Shown here: piece by piece, positions 1 through 12,570 of the stretch
Layout of the letters: every line of letters begins with the position of its first letter
Numbering within the stretch: position 1 is the first letter of the stretch
DNA from: Pachypanchax playfairii
Lineage: Eukaryota > Chordata > Actinopteri > Cyprinodontiformes > Aplocheilidae
Length of the DNA: 64,000 nt
Reading direction: 5' to 3'
Assembly (NCBI GenBank): GCA_006937955.1
Contig: SSNP01000020.1
Span: 2,356,862 to 2,420,861, forward strand
Notes under the pieces: model-generated
The model's database searches: none
Told to the model about the DNA's origin: nothing
The model's input: the letters and a program-made list of their open reading frames with translations, nothing else
Made by a program: the position numbers and the translations under genes

Positions 1-1553
1 TTTGTCATCATTTTTTTTTCATGTTTGTTAAGAAAATGCAACAAACATGCAGAAGAAGGAATAAAACACTGATTCGAAGAGTTACAATCATCTGATGCGT
101 GTGATTTGTCCACTATGATGCTGTGCTAAGTGCAAAAAAAATCCACATGAAGTATTGAAATGCTGGTTTTACTTCTTCCTTACTTCCCTCAAAGTTGTGT
201 TTTGAAGTGCATCCAAATCTGGGCAAGCAAGGACTGGTTAATTAATCACACAAATCAAACAAAAATAAACCTGACACAACAAGCCAATTTTCGGCTTCTC
301 AAAACGTTCGTAAGATCATTTTGAAAAACTGGCAAGCGACCCGGTCCTTATACTCCAGAGCTGCCTGGACTTGCCCACCACTCCAACAACGACTTAGCAA
401 ACAAATAGTCCATGACCACCAAATCCACTGCAACTCTGACATTGTTTTCAACGGTGCTCCTTTTTGTAACATTTCTAGACATTCTGAAGGTTCTTATTGA
501 AAGACGCCTTGTTGTCCTCGTTGTCTCCAGCAGTCACAGCCAAGCTAGGTACTACCAACAGATACGGTTAAGAACAGGATAGAAAAGAAAATATATTTTT
601 CTTGTTAAAAGGAGCTGAAATTAAAAAAAAAAGCTTTGCAAAAAGAACAACAATTGGAACATGTCAATTTGAATGACCCTTCACATGTTCAGGGTTTTTA
701 GTTGTTGCAAAACATATTTTTTTCTCAGTTTATTTTAAAAAGCATTTTTTTAACTAAATGTCAAACAAGGAAATACTTTTAGATGGTGTCCTTACATGAT
801 TCTCATGTGTTAATTAAACCCCAAAATGTTAATCTGTTAGCGGTACTGAAGACCCTGAGATCCAGAAAGAATCTGGGACGATTCATGAAACAGCACATCA
901 TCACTCCAAACCCAAAAACCATCTTGCAAACTAAATAGAGTTAAACAAAGCCCCAGTGTTCCCCAAATTATTAGCCTCTCTGTCCAACTGTGCACAACCA
1001 TTTAAAGTAAATATTTGTAAGACTGTTTTATGTGTGTGTAAATGGACAAAAGGTCTTCCTCACCAGCAGCGAGCTGGAGGCCAAATGGAAAAAAGATTTC
1101 TAATTAAAAACACTTGGATTAGGGTAGCATGTGAATTTAAGTATTGTGAAGGACCTTCTGCTCCAAAGCCAATGTGAAAGTATTATTATCAAACCCACAT
1201 ACAGTCATAAACAGGCTGACCACCCGCGTGTTTATAGGAAGGAAGCTAGTAGGGGATCGATGCAGGATGCGGTACGTACACATTTTTAGAGTTATGTTAG
1301 CTCATAGCTTGAAGCTATTGTGGTGTGTTCCATGCTAGCAGCACAAACTGATAAAACAGCACCATTCCACTCATGCAGCCAGCATTATTACTCTGAAAGA
1401 GAAAAAATAGCTAAAGAAGAAAAGCAATGCACCAACTCTGGATGCTATTAGACTAGAGTCTTTGTCCTCAACTTTGTTTCCCCAAAATTGTTAATACAGT
1501 CTAAGTGTAAGTGGTCATGCAGTTGATCAGCTCTTCATTATGCTATAAAGGGA
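1..1553. other. Intronic/intergenic DNA, nothing recognised
   Basis: AT-rich sequence with short homopolymer runs. I see no splice-bordered exon, RNA gene or repeat family that I can name. The small open frame near 956-1177 has low-complexity composition and no recognisable domain, so it is treated as chance. Confidence 0.6.
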
Positions 1554-1660
1554 CAGGGGTCTGCAACCTGCAGCTCTGGAGCCACTTATGGCTCATTTGA
1601 CCCTCTGATGTGGCTCCTTGTAACTATGAATAAAGCCACATTAACCTGAGTAAAGTTTAT
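1554..1660 (+). mobile_element. Left end of a hAT-type MITE (remnant)
   Basis: The sequence opens with CAGGGGTCTGCAACCTGCAG and continues with the repeated 'gctctggagcc / tggctc' words typical of a very common teleost non-autonomous hAT end. I could not find a matching inverted right end downstream, so this is read as a truncated copy. The family assignment rests on remembered end sequences. Confidence 0.5.
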
Positions 1661-1762
1661 GTTTCAACTGACGAGTAGAAAGAGCTCTTATTGTAGCCAT
1701 AGTGTGCATGTGGTAATGTGTTCATTAACAAAATATCCCATGAACCACTGGATGGATTTTAA

Positions 1763-2233
1763 AGACCCATTCCAATCATCTGTTGATCTATTTTAAAGCA
1801 TCTCAGTGGCCTTTAAATAATGATTATGATGTTTTTCACCCAAAATCACCACACCTGTGCCGTTTTCTAGGAAGTAGTTTCTGCATTGCAGCAGTAGCTC
1901 ATTAGCAGTTTGTGCTGTGGGTGGAACCGTTAGTGGGGAGGATGCCCCGCCCCTCCCCAATGCTGAGAGCTCTCTGTATATTCTAGTGCTACCGCTAGCT
2001 TACAGTTAGCTTACAGCTAGCAGAGCAGGAGCTTGTGGCCCGCCCACTGGCTTTTCTAAATCACAAACGCACTCTTTTTCAAACTGGATGTTTGCGTCTG
2101 AAATAGCTGAAAAAGCTGAAATACTCAGAGCTTAATTTTCTTAGGATACAAGATACGTCCTCTAGCATCAGAAAAATGCTACAAGAACATGTTAACAACA
2201 AGAAAAAAACATGATTTTCATCTGAGTGGGTCA
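1763..2233. mobile_element. TTAA-flanked MITE, family A
   Basis: A 471-bp segment lies between TTAA at 1759-1762 and TTAA at 2234-2237. Its ends are imperfect inverted repeats: AGACCCATTCC on the left, and TGACCCACTC when the right end is read in reverse complement. There is no coding capacity. TTAA duplications are used by piggyBac and Kolobok superfamilies; I cannot decide between them. A truncated relative lies at 4325-4455. Confidence 0.6.
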
Positions 2234-2237
2234 TTAA

Positions 2238-4320
2238 TACAACTTTCAGAAAGTAATCACAGGATGTAGCACTACAACTGTGTTATTGGAGTCAACCCAA
2301 TAACACAACAACAGCAAATATGAACTAAAACTTTACATGGTACTAACTGTGAGTCCTTCACAACAAATTTATGTTCCTACATAAGAAAATTTATATTTTC
2401 GTAAAATGTCAAAATGTTATATAAAATGTAGTACTACTATGAAATTTTAAAAACATAGAAACAAATAAAACTTTTTAAACAGCTTTAACTTAATTTTAAG
2501 GACAAAGAATGTTTTGAGGTTGTAAATAAACTTTGCGTTAATCAGAGAGAAAGTAAGAAACTTTAGTTCTACTTCATGGTCGAGGTTCTGCAAATGTTAA
2601 TGTATTTGAAACATAGAGGGAGAACAAAGAGTTTGTGTGTCCTCCTGTCCTATTTCTCTCTTTTCCTTCCACAGAGTATTTGCTTTTCCACTAGCTTTAA
2701 GAGAAATCTGGCCCCCGGGAGTCACCTTCAAACTCCCATTAAGCCTGTGCTGCTCAATGGTGTCTATTGTAGTTTCAGAGGACCTTTTTTTTACATTTAT
2801 CAGCAGCACAAATTGAACTTAACTAGGTTTGTTTTTTCTAAATTTGTCTTGAGATTCAAGTGATGGTAACCACGGCCAATGTGTCAAAGAACAAGGTTGT
2901 TTCTGTGACAGATCTCATTTTGTCATGAAAACAACTTGGTCTTTTTCTTTCCTCCACTCACTTATTTTTTAAAACAGCCCTTGTGGTGCAGCTGACCCTA
3001 CGGAGAACCTTAAACCACTTCTGTAGGAAGGATTATTTATAATACAGATACAGAAACTTCCCCCCACAGAAATCACAATATAAAAACCTTTAAGTCATTG
3101 TAAAGTACAAAAAACTGAACAATATTTATGGCAACTGTAGATAAACAACTATTACTGATGCTCAAAGCCATAAAAAGCAAACAGCTTTAATAAAATGTCT
3201 CCAAAAACTAATCAGATGTTTAATGCCAGAAGTGGAATATTTTCATTAGTTTTGTGATCTTGTTCTGTGATTAAAAAAAGGACTGTGGCAAATAGTAATA
3301 AAAGAATAGAAAGAGAGAAGAAGAGCTGAGTAAACAGAATAAAAAAAACACCTACACTTTGTTTTTGGAACCAGATTTCCTGGCTCCAGATTCTGGCTCT
3401 CAGCTCAGTAAAACTCTCCTGCCACACATTCCACCTTCCCTCTTCATCTAAACCTTTCTGAACTAATAATGGATGAAGCGTGGTGCGCCAATGGTTCCTC
3501 TCATGCCATAACAGCTGCCAGTTGGTGCCAGCAAAAAGGACTAGATGCTGCTCCAGCAGAAAAAAGCAGCGAGCAAGGAAAGACGAGAAGCCGAGAAGGA
3601 AAAAAGGAAAAGAGAGAGAGAGAAAGAATTTGACTTTGGTTGGTTTCTGGCAGCATTCGTTGGCAGACACACACACAGTTCATTTCACAAGCTGTTCAGA
3701 TAGTTATTAAATATAAAATAAGATCCACTGCAGATATCTTGTTTTGTATAAAGCTTTTAATATGTGTTTTTTAAAGACAATCTTAACTCTGAGCTCAAGC
3801 CAGACCGATCTTTAACTTCTATTGGAAATGAACATCATATGTGATGTATAATAGAAGAAAATGTTGGTTATTAATGTTTTATTTCAGCAGGGGTTTGTGC
3901 ATCACTGGCCCGCTGCCGGAGTAATTTAAGAAACCTGGATCGTCACTCGTATTTGGAAATCCTAATTATGTGTTTGGTTTATTTGGTCAGTTTAGTGTAT
4001 TTTTTAGTTGATTGGATGATCCTGTTAAATGATTTAAACCACTATTTTCTGTTTATTCCTCTTTTTCACAATATGACCTACTAGTCACAAATTTAGGTAT
4101 GATGATTAAACACATTAAAACTGTAAAAAACTGTAAACTAAACATCACCGGTTTGTCTCATGCAACTTACCTACTGTAGTTTTTTAATCAATTTAATTAT
4201 ACTAAAGATTTGTGATTCACCAAGCACCCCAGAAGCGATGTTATCTGGTTTTAAAGAACTAAGATATCTCAGAGAACCAAGATACGTTGATCTGGTCCAG
4301 TTTATCTGAGAGACAACAGT
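2238..4320. other. No recognised gene; low-complexity patches
   Basis: Mostly AT-rich unique-looking DNA. A purine-rich stretch around 3580-3630 contains a short GA run. The open frames at 2576-2863, 3212-3676 and 3480-3710 overlap each other on both strands, match no domain I know and probably reflect low-complexity sequence. Confidence 0.55.
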
Positions 4321-4324
4321 TTAA

Positions 4325-4455
4325 AAACCCTCTCCAATCATCTTTCGATCTATTTTAAAGCATCTCAGTGGTCTTTAAATTAGGATTATGGCGTTTTTAC
4401 CCCGAATCACAAAACCTGTGCCATTTTCTAGATAGAAGTGTATGCATAGCACAGC
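4325..4455. repeat. Truncated second copy of MITE family A
   Basis: After TTAA at 4321-4324 the sequence runs parallel to 1763-1890: shared words include 'ccaatcatct', 'gatctattttaaagcatc', 'tcagtgg.ctttaaat' and 'cctgtgcc.ttttcta'. Similarity ends where the LINE remnant begins, so only the left part of the element survives. Confidence 0.65.
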
Positions 4456-5760
4456 AATCTGAATGCAGAAATACCCATAATGTAATTTTGAGCATAATTT
4501 TCTCAGTACTATAGGTATAGTATTCCAGCATGTCAGATCACCCCCTATTGTTTGTAATAGAGGAATAAGATTCAACAGCAAAAGCCAAGTGGAGAAATTT
4601 ACACTTAGATATTTGATATTACCTGACTGTAGAGGAGTGGTGAACATACATGTCAACCTTGAGAACTCAGAAGTAGGGAGACTTTGGTTGAGGAGGGGGG
4701 AGGGCTGATGGTTGCTGGTAGTGTCAGAGCGGGGATGGGTGGGTGGTTTGGGATTGTTTACATAATGTAAGTAAGACGGTCCTTCCGGTGTTATCGCTGT
4801 ATATAGCCAGTCAGAAACAACGCACGGCAGAAAGTGTCGGACATCAGGAGAAATTCGGAAGAAAGGTGGCTCTGGGAGATTTTCGGGAGGGGCACTGAAA
4901 TTATGGTGTTTCCCGGGAAAATCGGGAGAGTTGACATGTATGGTGGTAAATGTGTTGTAAAAGTCACAATTGACTGATGATTTATTCCAGTCTGGAGCAG
5001 TCTCATACAGATGAGAACTTATCAATGAGTGTGATGGTTCCAAAAAGAAGATATGCAATATATCATCAGCATATAGGCTTATGTTATGTATTCTATATTT
5101 TTAGTTTGGATATCTTGACTGCTGCAGCTATTGGCTCCATGAAAAATGGCAGAGAGTGAGGGGGAAAGTGGAAAACCCTGCCTGGTGCCTCTCTGCTGAC
5201 TGAAGCTTTGGTAAATAAGATTGTTAGTCCAAACGTGCATTTGTAAAGCTGTAAAGTGTTTTGTTCCATTCAATGAAGGATGAACCAAATCCAACTTTGC
5301 ACAAAATTGCTAAGAGAAATTTCCAACTAATCCTGTCAAGTGCTTTCTCGGACTCTGAGGAAACAATTGTGGTTTCTAATTAGGTTATGGAACAGCGGTC
5401 TATTACATTACAAATGGATTATTGGTAGAGTTTTGATGAAACCTGTTTGGTCAAGGTGGATTGGTTTTTTTCAGCCTTCTCGCCAAGGCTATGAGAGGGA
5501 TTGGGCCATAGCTGGATAGACCTGTAGGGTCTTTACCTGGTTTGATAAGTAAGCTAATTGAGGCACAGTTCATGTTTGATGGTACTGTGTGATCATTTTG
5601 TATTTGATGTATTTAATGAACGTTTGGGGCTAACATAGGCCAAAGATCTTTTAGAATGCTACAGGATATCCATCTGGAACTGGAGCTTTGTTATTTTGAA
5701 AGTTCTGAAGGACTTCATTGAACCAAGACATTGAAAAGGTGAATCTAGAGCCACTACCTG
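4456..5760 (-). mobile_element. Decayed L1-like LINE reverse transcriptase, minus strand
   Basis: On the minus strand the segment reads, with stops and frame changes, as an L1-type reverse transcriptase. Visible landmarks in order are a PDGYPVAF-like block near 5670, an EKALDRISWKFL-like block near 5330, RGTRQGFPLSP near 5200, the catalytic YADD at 5062-5073, and a downstream KYLSVNFS...LLQTIGGDLTCWNTIPI region around 4500-4630, typical of the part C-terminal to the RT in L1-like elements. Residues are too degraded for function. A hAT MITE (4645-4942) splits the downstream part; the LINE reads through on both sides of it. The clade (L1/Tx1-like) is inferred from these motifs only, and the 5' end is not defined. 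Confidence 0.75.
4645..4942. mobile_element. 298-bp hAT-type MITE inserted in the LINE
   Basis: The ends are inverted repeats: CATACATGTCAACC on the left, and CATACATGTCAACTCTCCC when the right end is reverse-complemented. Flanks are GTGGTGAA (4637-4644) and GTGGTAAA (4943-4950), an 8-bp target duplication with one mismatch, which fits the hAT superfamily. It has no coding capacity. The surrounding LINE protein similarity resumes on both sides, so it inserted after the LINE. Confidence 0.8.
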
Positions 5761-7413
5761 TTCTTCATTTATTTTTGGTAATTGTATATTTGTTAGAAAA
5801 TCTCTCGCAATAAGTATAAGGCTTCATGAAACTCTTTTAAAAATATATGTACTATTTGTTGTGTATAATGAGTATGGGGGTCCACATGAGGTGGTCACAC
5901 CAGATACTGACCAGTTTTCTGAGTCCCCACACCCCCCATAAAACAAAACTGAAAAATGGAAGCAAAAATAAAAGCATTGCATTGTATTGTATTTACGTGT
6001 GAGTTTCCTGTAAAAATATGTTATTTCTAAAACCTTTACACAATTTTTAGACACACTTTTTTGCTCCTCATCTGCCCATTTTTACATCTGAGTAGCTCTG
6101 CCTCTCTGAAATGCTCAGCAATGTTACTGAACTGTTGCCAATTAACTTAATTAGAGGTCCAACGTGTTTTCTTATTTGTTCTTATAACTTTTTAAGCCTT
6201 TTGTTGACTCTGTTCCAACTTTCCTGAGATGTGTTTCTGCTATTAAAATCATTACAATACAATATTTTACATGTAAAGAAAAAAATTCAAATTTTCTTAT
6301 TTTATATGTTTAAGTTCTATTGAAAATAAAATGTTGGTTTAAACTTTGTAAATTGCTGCATTTTGTTTTTATTGACATTTTACACAGCATCCTGACTTTT
6401 TGGGGAATTGGAGTTGTGTGTTTCTTAAACTAAATAAAGTTCCTAACCTCACTCATCTGTGTTTTATTAGGAGCTTGTGGTGAAAATATCTTCAAGTTGA
6501 ATGAAATGTTATAAGAAAAGTCATATTCTATCTTCTGATATTTTTTCAGTTACATATTAAAAAGCTAAACAGAATCAGATATAGGGAGACCAAATGTTGT
6601 AAAATAAGAAGGAGAGGATGGAAAGAATTAGATAAAATTAAAGAGGTGGTGTGGTGAAAGACTATAATGAAAGACGAGGGGGGAGGGGAGCTGCAGGAGT
6701 CCAATCAAGGGCCAGAAGCACTAACAATGTTATCTGTCTTTGGAAATATCCTGTTGAGAGGCACCAAGGAGTGATATGTGTATATATAATGTATGTGTGT
6801 GTGTGTATGTGCAGACAGTGAAAGAATTTTAAAAAGTACCAAAACAGAACCGCATGCAGAGCAACTAAAATGTGTGTTTCATTTTGGAGAAATTAAGGAA
6901 TGGTGAGTGGGTGAAGCAAATGAGTAATGTGCTATTAATGAAAAGAGGAGTGGGAGCTGTGGGAGATGGAGAAGGGGTTTAGGAGGGTGAGAGGAGTGCA
7001 CAAAAGTTTAAAGATATTGGTGTAGACTGTTCTCTAATCTAGAGTGCCAAAAACGTTGAATCCAAAACGGATCCAGAAATCTGGCAGAAGAAACTCAGCT
7101 CAAGTGTAGAATTCCATTTAAACAAATCACACTCAGTTAGTTTAGAAAATAAACCAGGTAGGGACCCAGTTTCTGAAAACACTAATTACTTTAAAGTTTT
7201 TAGAACTTTGTAAAAACATTTTTTTAAATAATTATGGTAATTCTATTGTTAATGGCTGTATTCTGCCCTTATAAAGGTCAAGTAAGGTAAACATTACATG
7301 TACTTAATTAGAAAAGGTTTAATTAAGTCACAAGACACAAGTGTTAGGATAAGTTCCAACCCAAATGACTGCAGCATGATTGGACGCAAATATTTTCAAA
7401 TGTCTAAGGTTTT
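5761..7413. other. No recognised gene; short GT microsatellite
   Basis: AT-rich DNA without exon-like segments. A TA/GT-rich microsatellite lies at about 6776-6811 and a G-rich patch near 6676-6692. The leftmost 200 bp may be further decayed LINE sequence, but I cannot show this. Confidence 0.5.
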
Positions 7414-7417
7414 TTAA

Positions 7418-8396
7418 AGGGGTTATGACATCAAAATGCACTTTTTTGAGGTTTTTGGGGTATATCATGATGTGTTGTGCACTGATGAGGCCGTGTGAAC
7501 GTCCAAAGCGAGTATCAAAGTTCCCGTTTGTGGGCGGTCTGCTTTGTTTCATATTTAAAAAACGTTTGAATCGGAAAGCACCATTTTTTCCTACGTGGCA
7601 TTTCATCCTACGTATTTCATAGCGTCCAATAACAGTGCACAGTGAAGTAAACAGTCCAAAAAACTAGAGAAGAGTGGCTGAAGTTCATTTATGGAGAAGT
7701 GCCACGCAGTTATAACCTCAATTTGAGAATATGTTCAGCTCACTTCACGGAGGACTGCTTCCATAACTTGGGTGAATTCAAGTTGGGATTGTCAAAGAAA
7801 CTGATTTTAATAAAAAATTCTTTACCAACCCTGAAGGAGGCGACCACATCGTCAATACCCGTAAGTTTATTTATTTAATAAAATGCTGCCTTGCCTGATA
7901 AACGTTTGTTCGTGGTCTGAAGAGTCCATGATGCTAGCATGTGATAGCCGCTCTAGCAACAATGTCCGTGAGCAACAGGTTTATCATACCATATTGTGAA
8001 TCTATTTTCATTGATAACATCTGACAGCACTGTTTATTTGCTCATGTGATTAGTTGAGTTTTATGTGTTCACCCCTCCGTCTTCCTCAGAAGACGTTTCA
8101 GGCTCGAACATATACGGTTGTAAACGTCCACTCGCCATGTTACTGGACTGTTGACGGAGCCGAGAAGAAAGGCTTGCTGCGGGCAATGGTTGTAGCCAAT
8201 CAGAGCGAAGTCAGCCAGGGAGACCCACATATCATTAATGAAAGGAACCGTGTTGCTGAGAAGAGGATTCTGACCTGCCCGTACACCCCCGCCGTGTTAG
8301 TTTTTTAATCAAATTCTTTTGTGAGTTGACATATGCGGGCATATCTACTACATGAAATAGCTTTACGCCAGTTTAAACAGTGATGTCATCACACCT
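7418..8396 (+). mobile_element. TTAA-flanked THAP-exon transposon, copy 1 (Kolobok-like)
   Basis: This 979-bp element lies between TTAA 7414-7417 and TTAA 8397-8400. Ends: AGGGGTTATGACATCA on the left, and AGGTGTGATGACATCA when the right is reverse-complemented (two mismatches in 16). It contains the second half of a THAP zinc-finger exon ending in a GTAAGT donor at 7861, and a 3' part with an AG-like acceptor near 8090. It lacks about 155 bp present in the copy at 37419-38547, including the start codon and the first two cysteines. Known biology: Kolobok transposons make TTAA duplications and some encode THAP domains, so Kolobok-like is the best label. No catalytic domain is visible, so it is non-autonomous. 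Confidence 0.75.
7662..7860 (+). pseudogene. Broken THAP-domain exon inside copy 1
   Basis: In frame it reads TREEWLKFIYGEVPRSY, then a CSAH motif (the C-x2-H half of a THAP C2CH finger), then HFTEDCF and a tail ending at a consensus GTAAGT donor (7861-7866). The upstream half (start codon and CCxxxC) has been deleted, so it cannot make a finger by itself. The CSAH...F block is intact here but mutated in the other copy, so the two copies carry different damage. THAP domains bind DNA; here it would be the DNA-binding end of a transposase. Confidence 0.75.
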
Positions 8397-8400
8397 TTAA

Positions 8401-10741
8401 GTATTTTATTTTGTTCAAAACATTTTCAATAACTGATATTTATTGGTGAAATAACAACTTTTTTTTTTTATGTTTCAACATTTTGTGGTTATAAATGATT
8501 TTTTTTTTTCAACAAAAAAGCAACAAAATTCAAAGAAATAAATGAATCATAATTTGCAATTACTTTTTTGATAACTGACCATCAACGAAAATTCAATATT
8601 TGTTATAGCTCCAATACAACATAAGTCAACATATTTCCTTCAAGAATTCCTCTTGTTCCAATGTAATAACAAAGTGTCTTAATCACAACTCAACAAAAGT
8701 TTTACTCACTTCACAAGCAATTTGGTCACCAACCCCTCCCAAAGGTCCCACTTTTGGACCCACATATCTACAACTGATAAGGGTTCCAGATGAGTTCTGG
8801 ATGGACACTGTGTCACCATTCTGAGAGAATGTTTGTACTAATTTGAACCCCCGTGAACGTTTTGAGACATTTCAGAAACTCCCTTGTAAGTGTTGTTTAC
8901 CATATGTCACCAACAATCGCGGCCATGCGAGATAACCGCTTAAGGTATTTTAAAACAAAGGCCGTCTGCAGAAGAACTACAGATTTAAATTCTGGCCAAA
9001 CTCAAGTCATCACAACATTCCATGAGTGAAAAGACTCTAATATTACAGCGTTGATGGGGTCTGTGATGTAATGAAGTTATTTGAGTCTTATCAGTCACTG
9101 CCTGCTCTGTAGAGTCCCCACTGATAATCAAAACAATATCTCTCAGCCCATTGTAGCATCTCACCAGATCAGCAAAGCTTCTGCAAACCCAGCACATACA
9201 GAGCACACAAATATCTGCACATACGCAATGCTAAAGGAATGATCTAGGATTATTTGTGAAATGCTGCCAAAAAGCAAAGCAGGATTAAGTTCAGGTCAGG
9301 TGAACAACAGTCTGCAGTGGTAATTTATTTTGATTTCCATTTCTGTGGTAGAAAAAAACTTTGGCTAAATGCTGAAAATATGCATAAAACACCAAAACTA
9401 CAGTTGCGATTAAAGCTTTTAAATCTTGATTGGAATATTTAATGAAAACCACATGAAACATCTGCAACATGAATGAATCTGATCCTGATTTGAGTCTGAG
9501 AGTTATGTGACGCAAGCAAAACCTAAATTACAGCCAAAATCTCCCAGATCAGCAGCACATGTACTTCTACTTCTCATCCCTACAGGAGAGAAAATAAAAA
9601 ATATTGGGGAGTTTTACTTTGAAAACACCCAGTTTCTTCCTTCTTTCTTGTATCCTCTTTCCCTTCTAGACAACCATTTTCCCAGTGACACAGAAACATT
9701 TATTTTAAAGTGTTATGTTAGTATCAAAGCCAGCAGAGCAAAGTGCGGCAGCAGACGTGTACGGTGTAGAACTCAGCAGCGGCGCTCTGGTTGGGTCAAG
9801 TATTCAGGGCCTTGATAGATCCCTTAAGACTCCAGCAGACATTCATCAAACGCTGCTGTGTACACATCCTGCAGAACTTTCAAACTCTACTTGCATCACG
9901 GCCATACTATGTATACACATCTGCAGATTCCACAGTGTTTGTGGCTGGAGCTCCTGTGCAATCTCAAAACGAGCTGAGCTATGCTGGAGCGTGGGTGGGC
10001 ATGTTGTGTGTGTAGACAAGAAAAAGAAACAGATTCGACTCATTGTTTCGGTCTTTAAATTCAAACAAAAACGGGGTCGGAGGCAGGATAAAATCACTTC
10101 AGGGCAATGCAAAGGCCAGCTTTAGGGTTTGAAATAAAGCCAGCACCATGTTTTTGTGTGTGGATGTGTGTGTGTAGGGAGTGGAGGGTGGTGACAGGCA
10201 CAGATTATGTGCTCGTGTTCTTTGAGCACACGCAGTGTGCTGGAGTGATTTACGCGCAGATTCCACAGAAGTTTACATGTCGTAAATACCACATTTGTTT
10301 ATGAAAAGTTTTTATATTTACACAAAACCTCTCCTATTATTTCTAAGATTAATAGTAAGGGCTGCAGAACAAACTGCGACAATATTATCAAACTAGAAAA
10401 TTTCTGCCAATATTTTCACTAAAGCCAAAAACTATAAGTCAGATTGAAAAAAACTCCTGGTTTCAGAAGAAAATGTACATTTTTATTTACTTTACAGGAT
10501 TTTATATGATAAAATTCCTGTGTTTGGATGAAGTGTGAAGTTTGTGAGAATTAGAAAGGGTTGTTTGCATAAATATCAGGGACTTTAACTTCATTTGTGT
10601 ACATTTAGATTTTTTATGTGATTTTTAGAAAACAAGGACAGAAACAGAAGAACATAACGAGGGAATATTTTATGAATTGAAGCATCCTTAATATCATTTT
10701 AATGACGTCAGCTCATGTAAAACAAAAAAATGACATAGCTT
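8401..10741. other. No recognised gene
   Basis: Unique-looking DNA with T-rich runs near 8458-8510. Overlapping open frames at 9507-10125 and 9715-10125 share the same DNA in different frames, and none shows a domain or splice context I trust. A short GT-rich patch lies near 10154-10180. Confidence 0.5.
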
Positions 10742-11055
10742 ACAATGATTATTGCACTGATACTGATACTGGTATCGTGTATCAGGGCCGATACGATTCT
10801 AATGTACTCGTATTGGTTTTGGATTGTTAACCAATACCATGAATCGATACTTAAAATGTGAAAACTCTGCAATAATTTCACAGAAAATATTTATTTTTTA
10901 CTTGCAATTTTGGTTTGGTGGTCATTTTTATTAATATTTTTTTTTATCTAGTTCACCATCATTTGTTGTAACAAGCAGAGAAGAAAATAAAACCTGTCTT
11001 CCAGTATCAGCAAGTACTCAGGTCCAAGGATTGGTATCGTTGCGTCCCTAATTAT
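10742..11055. mobile_element. hAT-like non-autonomous element (weak)
   Basis: The right end, reverse-complemented, reads TAGGGACGCAACGATACC, a very common teleost hAT MITE terminus. The left part holds the related words 'gatactggtatcg' and 'gccgatacgatt'. Flanks ATTATTGC and ATTATTAC could be a diverged 8-bp duplication. The left terminus itself is degraded, so the start is approximate. Confidence 0.5.
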
Positions 11056-12570
11056 TACTCTTTCCATGGGACTTAACACCTTGGCAACCCTCATCTAAAC
11101 CATCAACTGATGACAATAAAAACACTGAGAGTCCATTAAACTGGTTTATAATACATTAAATAAGTGGCACTTGGAATATGATGTTTCCTGCAGTCAATCA
11201 GTTTTTATACATATCTGTATTGTGCTGCTTACAATCTTCATTATGTCGCCAGCCATGTCATCTTAACCCACTTTAGCATAAAAGTTGTCTTTTCCTCATC
11301 AGTCACACCAGTTCTAGTTCCTTAAAATACATCAAACCCAAACATTCAAAGCATAATGGCTACCCCACATCGCTCTGCTGCCACACGGCTAAGACCAGCT
11401 GACCTCTGACCCCTTGCCTGGGACATCCACTTCCAGCCAACAAACACCTGTTTGTTTCCAGCTGCTTCGAACCCTCAGAGGAAGGTTGTGTTTCAGAGTA
11501 AGATATCACACCCAAACACACAACGTTGATCTTTAAATCCTGCCCATGGGGAGAATCTGGACCCTAACAGGTGTCACAGTGCTGATTAGAAGTGACGCTG
11601 TCAGTGAGTAGCAGAACCGGATATGGAGGATTTTTTTAAACACCATTGTGTGGCAATTAGAGTTCTGCTTTTCATATCCTGACCAGTCAGGCCTGAGCGA
11701 GTCCAAACACTAACAGACTCAAACAGACCCGTTCTGTGTGTACCAGCTTAAGGCTATGTTTACATATGTTTGTGTTGAGTTAAACTCTGACTTGCAGCTC
11801 CCTGCTAACACTCAACATGTTCAAAATACACTCCGATCAAATTAACAAACATTACAGAACACTTAATTTCATTTATTTTTAAATCAGGGACAGCTCTCTG
11901 CATGCCTTGCGCTCAATTTGATTAAATCTGATGCTGTAAGTGAGTCACAGTGAAAACATTTCCAACACAATCCAACCTCGGAAAGTTCAAAGAATCTTCA
12001 GGGAATAAAACTTAACAAACCCCTGCAATCTTATCCTTATTGCTTAAGCTCATTGTGCATTCAGAGCTACTGAGTAGCTTGTAAAACCATACAAGGCTTT
12101 TCTTTCATTTTATTTTAGCTGCTGCATTCATGAGAAGGGATTGTTTTAAAATAACTTGTTTTCAACCACACTAATAAGATTAAACTTTTTATGATATAGA
12201 AGCTTATGAAAGATTTTTTTCTTTTTTTTAAGATCCACACATTCACAAGACGCCCATTGAACATAACGTCTTTCACGCAGGAAATCCTTTTTAACTCTAT
12301 TTGTGGTTCTTAAAATCCGTCCAATTTTAGGTATTTAGAATTTTCTCTACAGTATAACTAATATGACTAAATTTTGTATCTAAAAAGGCTCCACAGCATT
12401 TCAAACATATTATCATCAAAGTATCAATCATTTAAGGATTGCTTTACATCTTTAACACCGACTAAATTAGATGAAACTTTATGTTGCATAGCTTTTCAAC
12501 ATGTTTAAAATTCAAGCCACAAAGTACTCCAGTAAGTGAACCTGCAGTAGCACTAGAGCCTCAGCTGAGG
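11056..12570. other. No recognised gene
   Basis: AT-rich sequence without a recognisable repeat end, exon or RNA gene. T-rich runs occur near 12211-12230. Confidence 0.5.

Noticed and set aside
3212..3676. 154-residue minus-strand open frame, hydrophobic
   Set aside because: Overlaps other frames in low-complexity GA-rich DNA; no domain, no splice support.
4375..5058. 227-residue minus-strand open frame as a host gene
   Set aside because: It is LINE reverse-transcriptase sequence at both ends with a MITE translated in the middle.
9507..10125. Overlapping plus-strand frames of 102 and 136 residues
   Set aside because: Two frames of the same DNA, no recognisable motif, no conserved borders.
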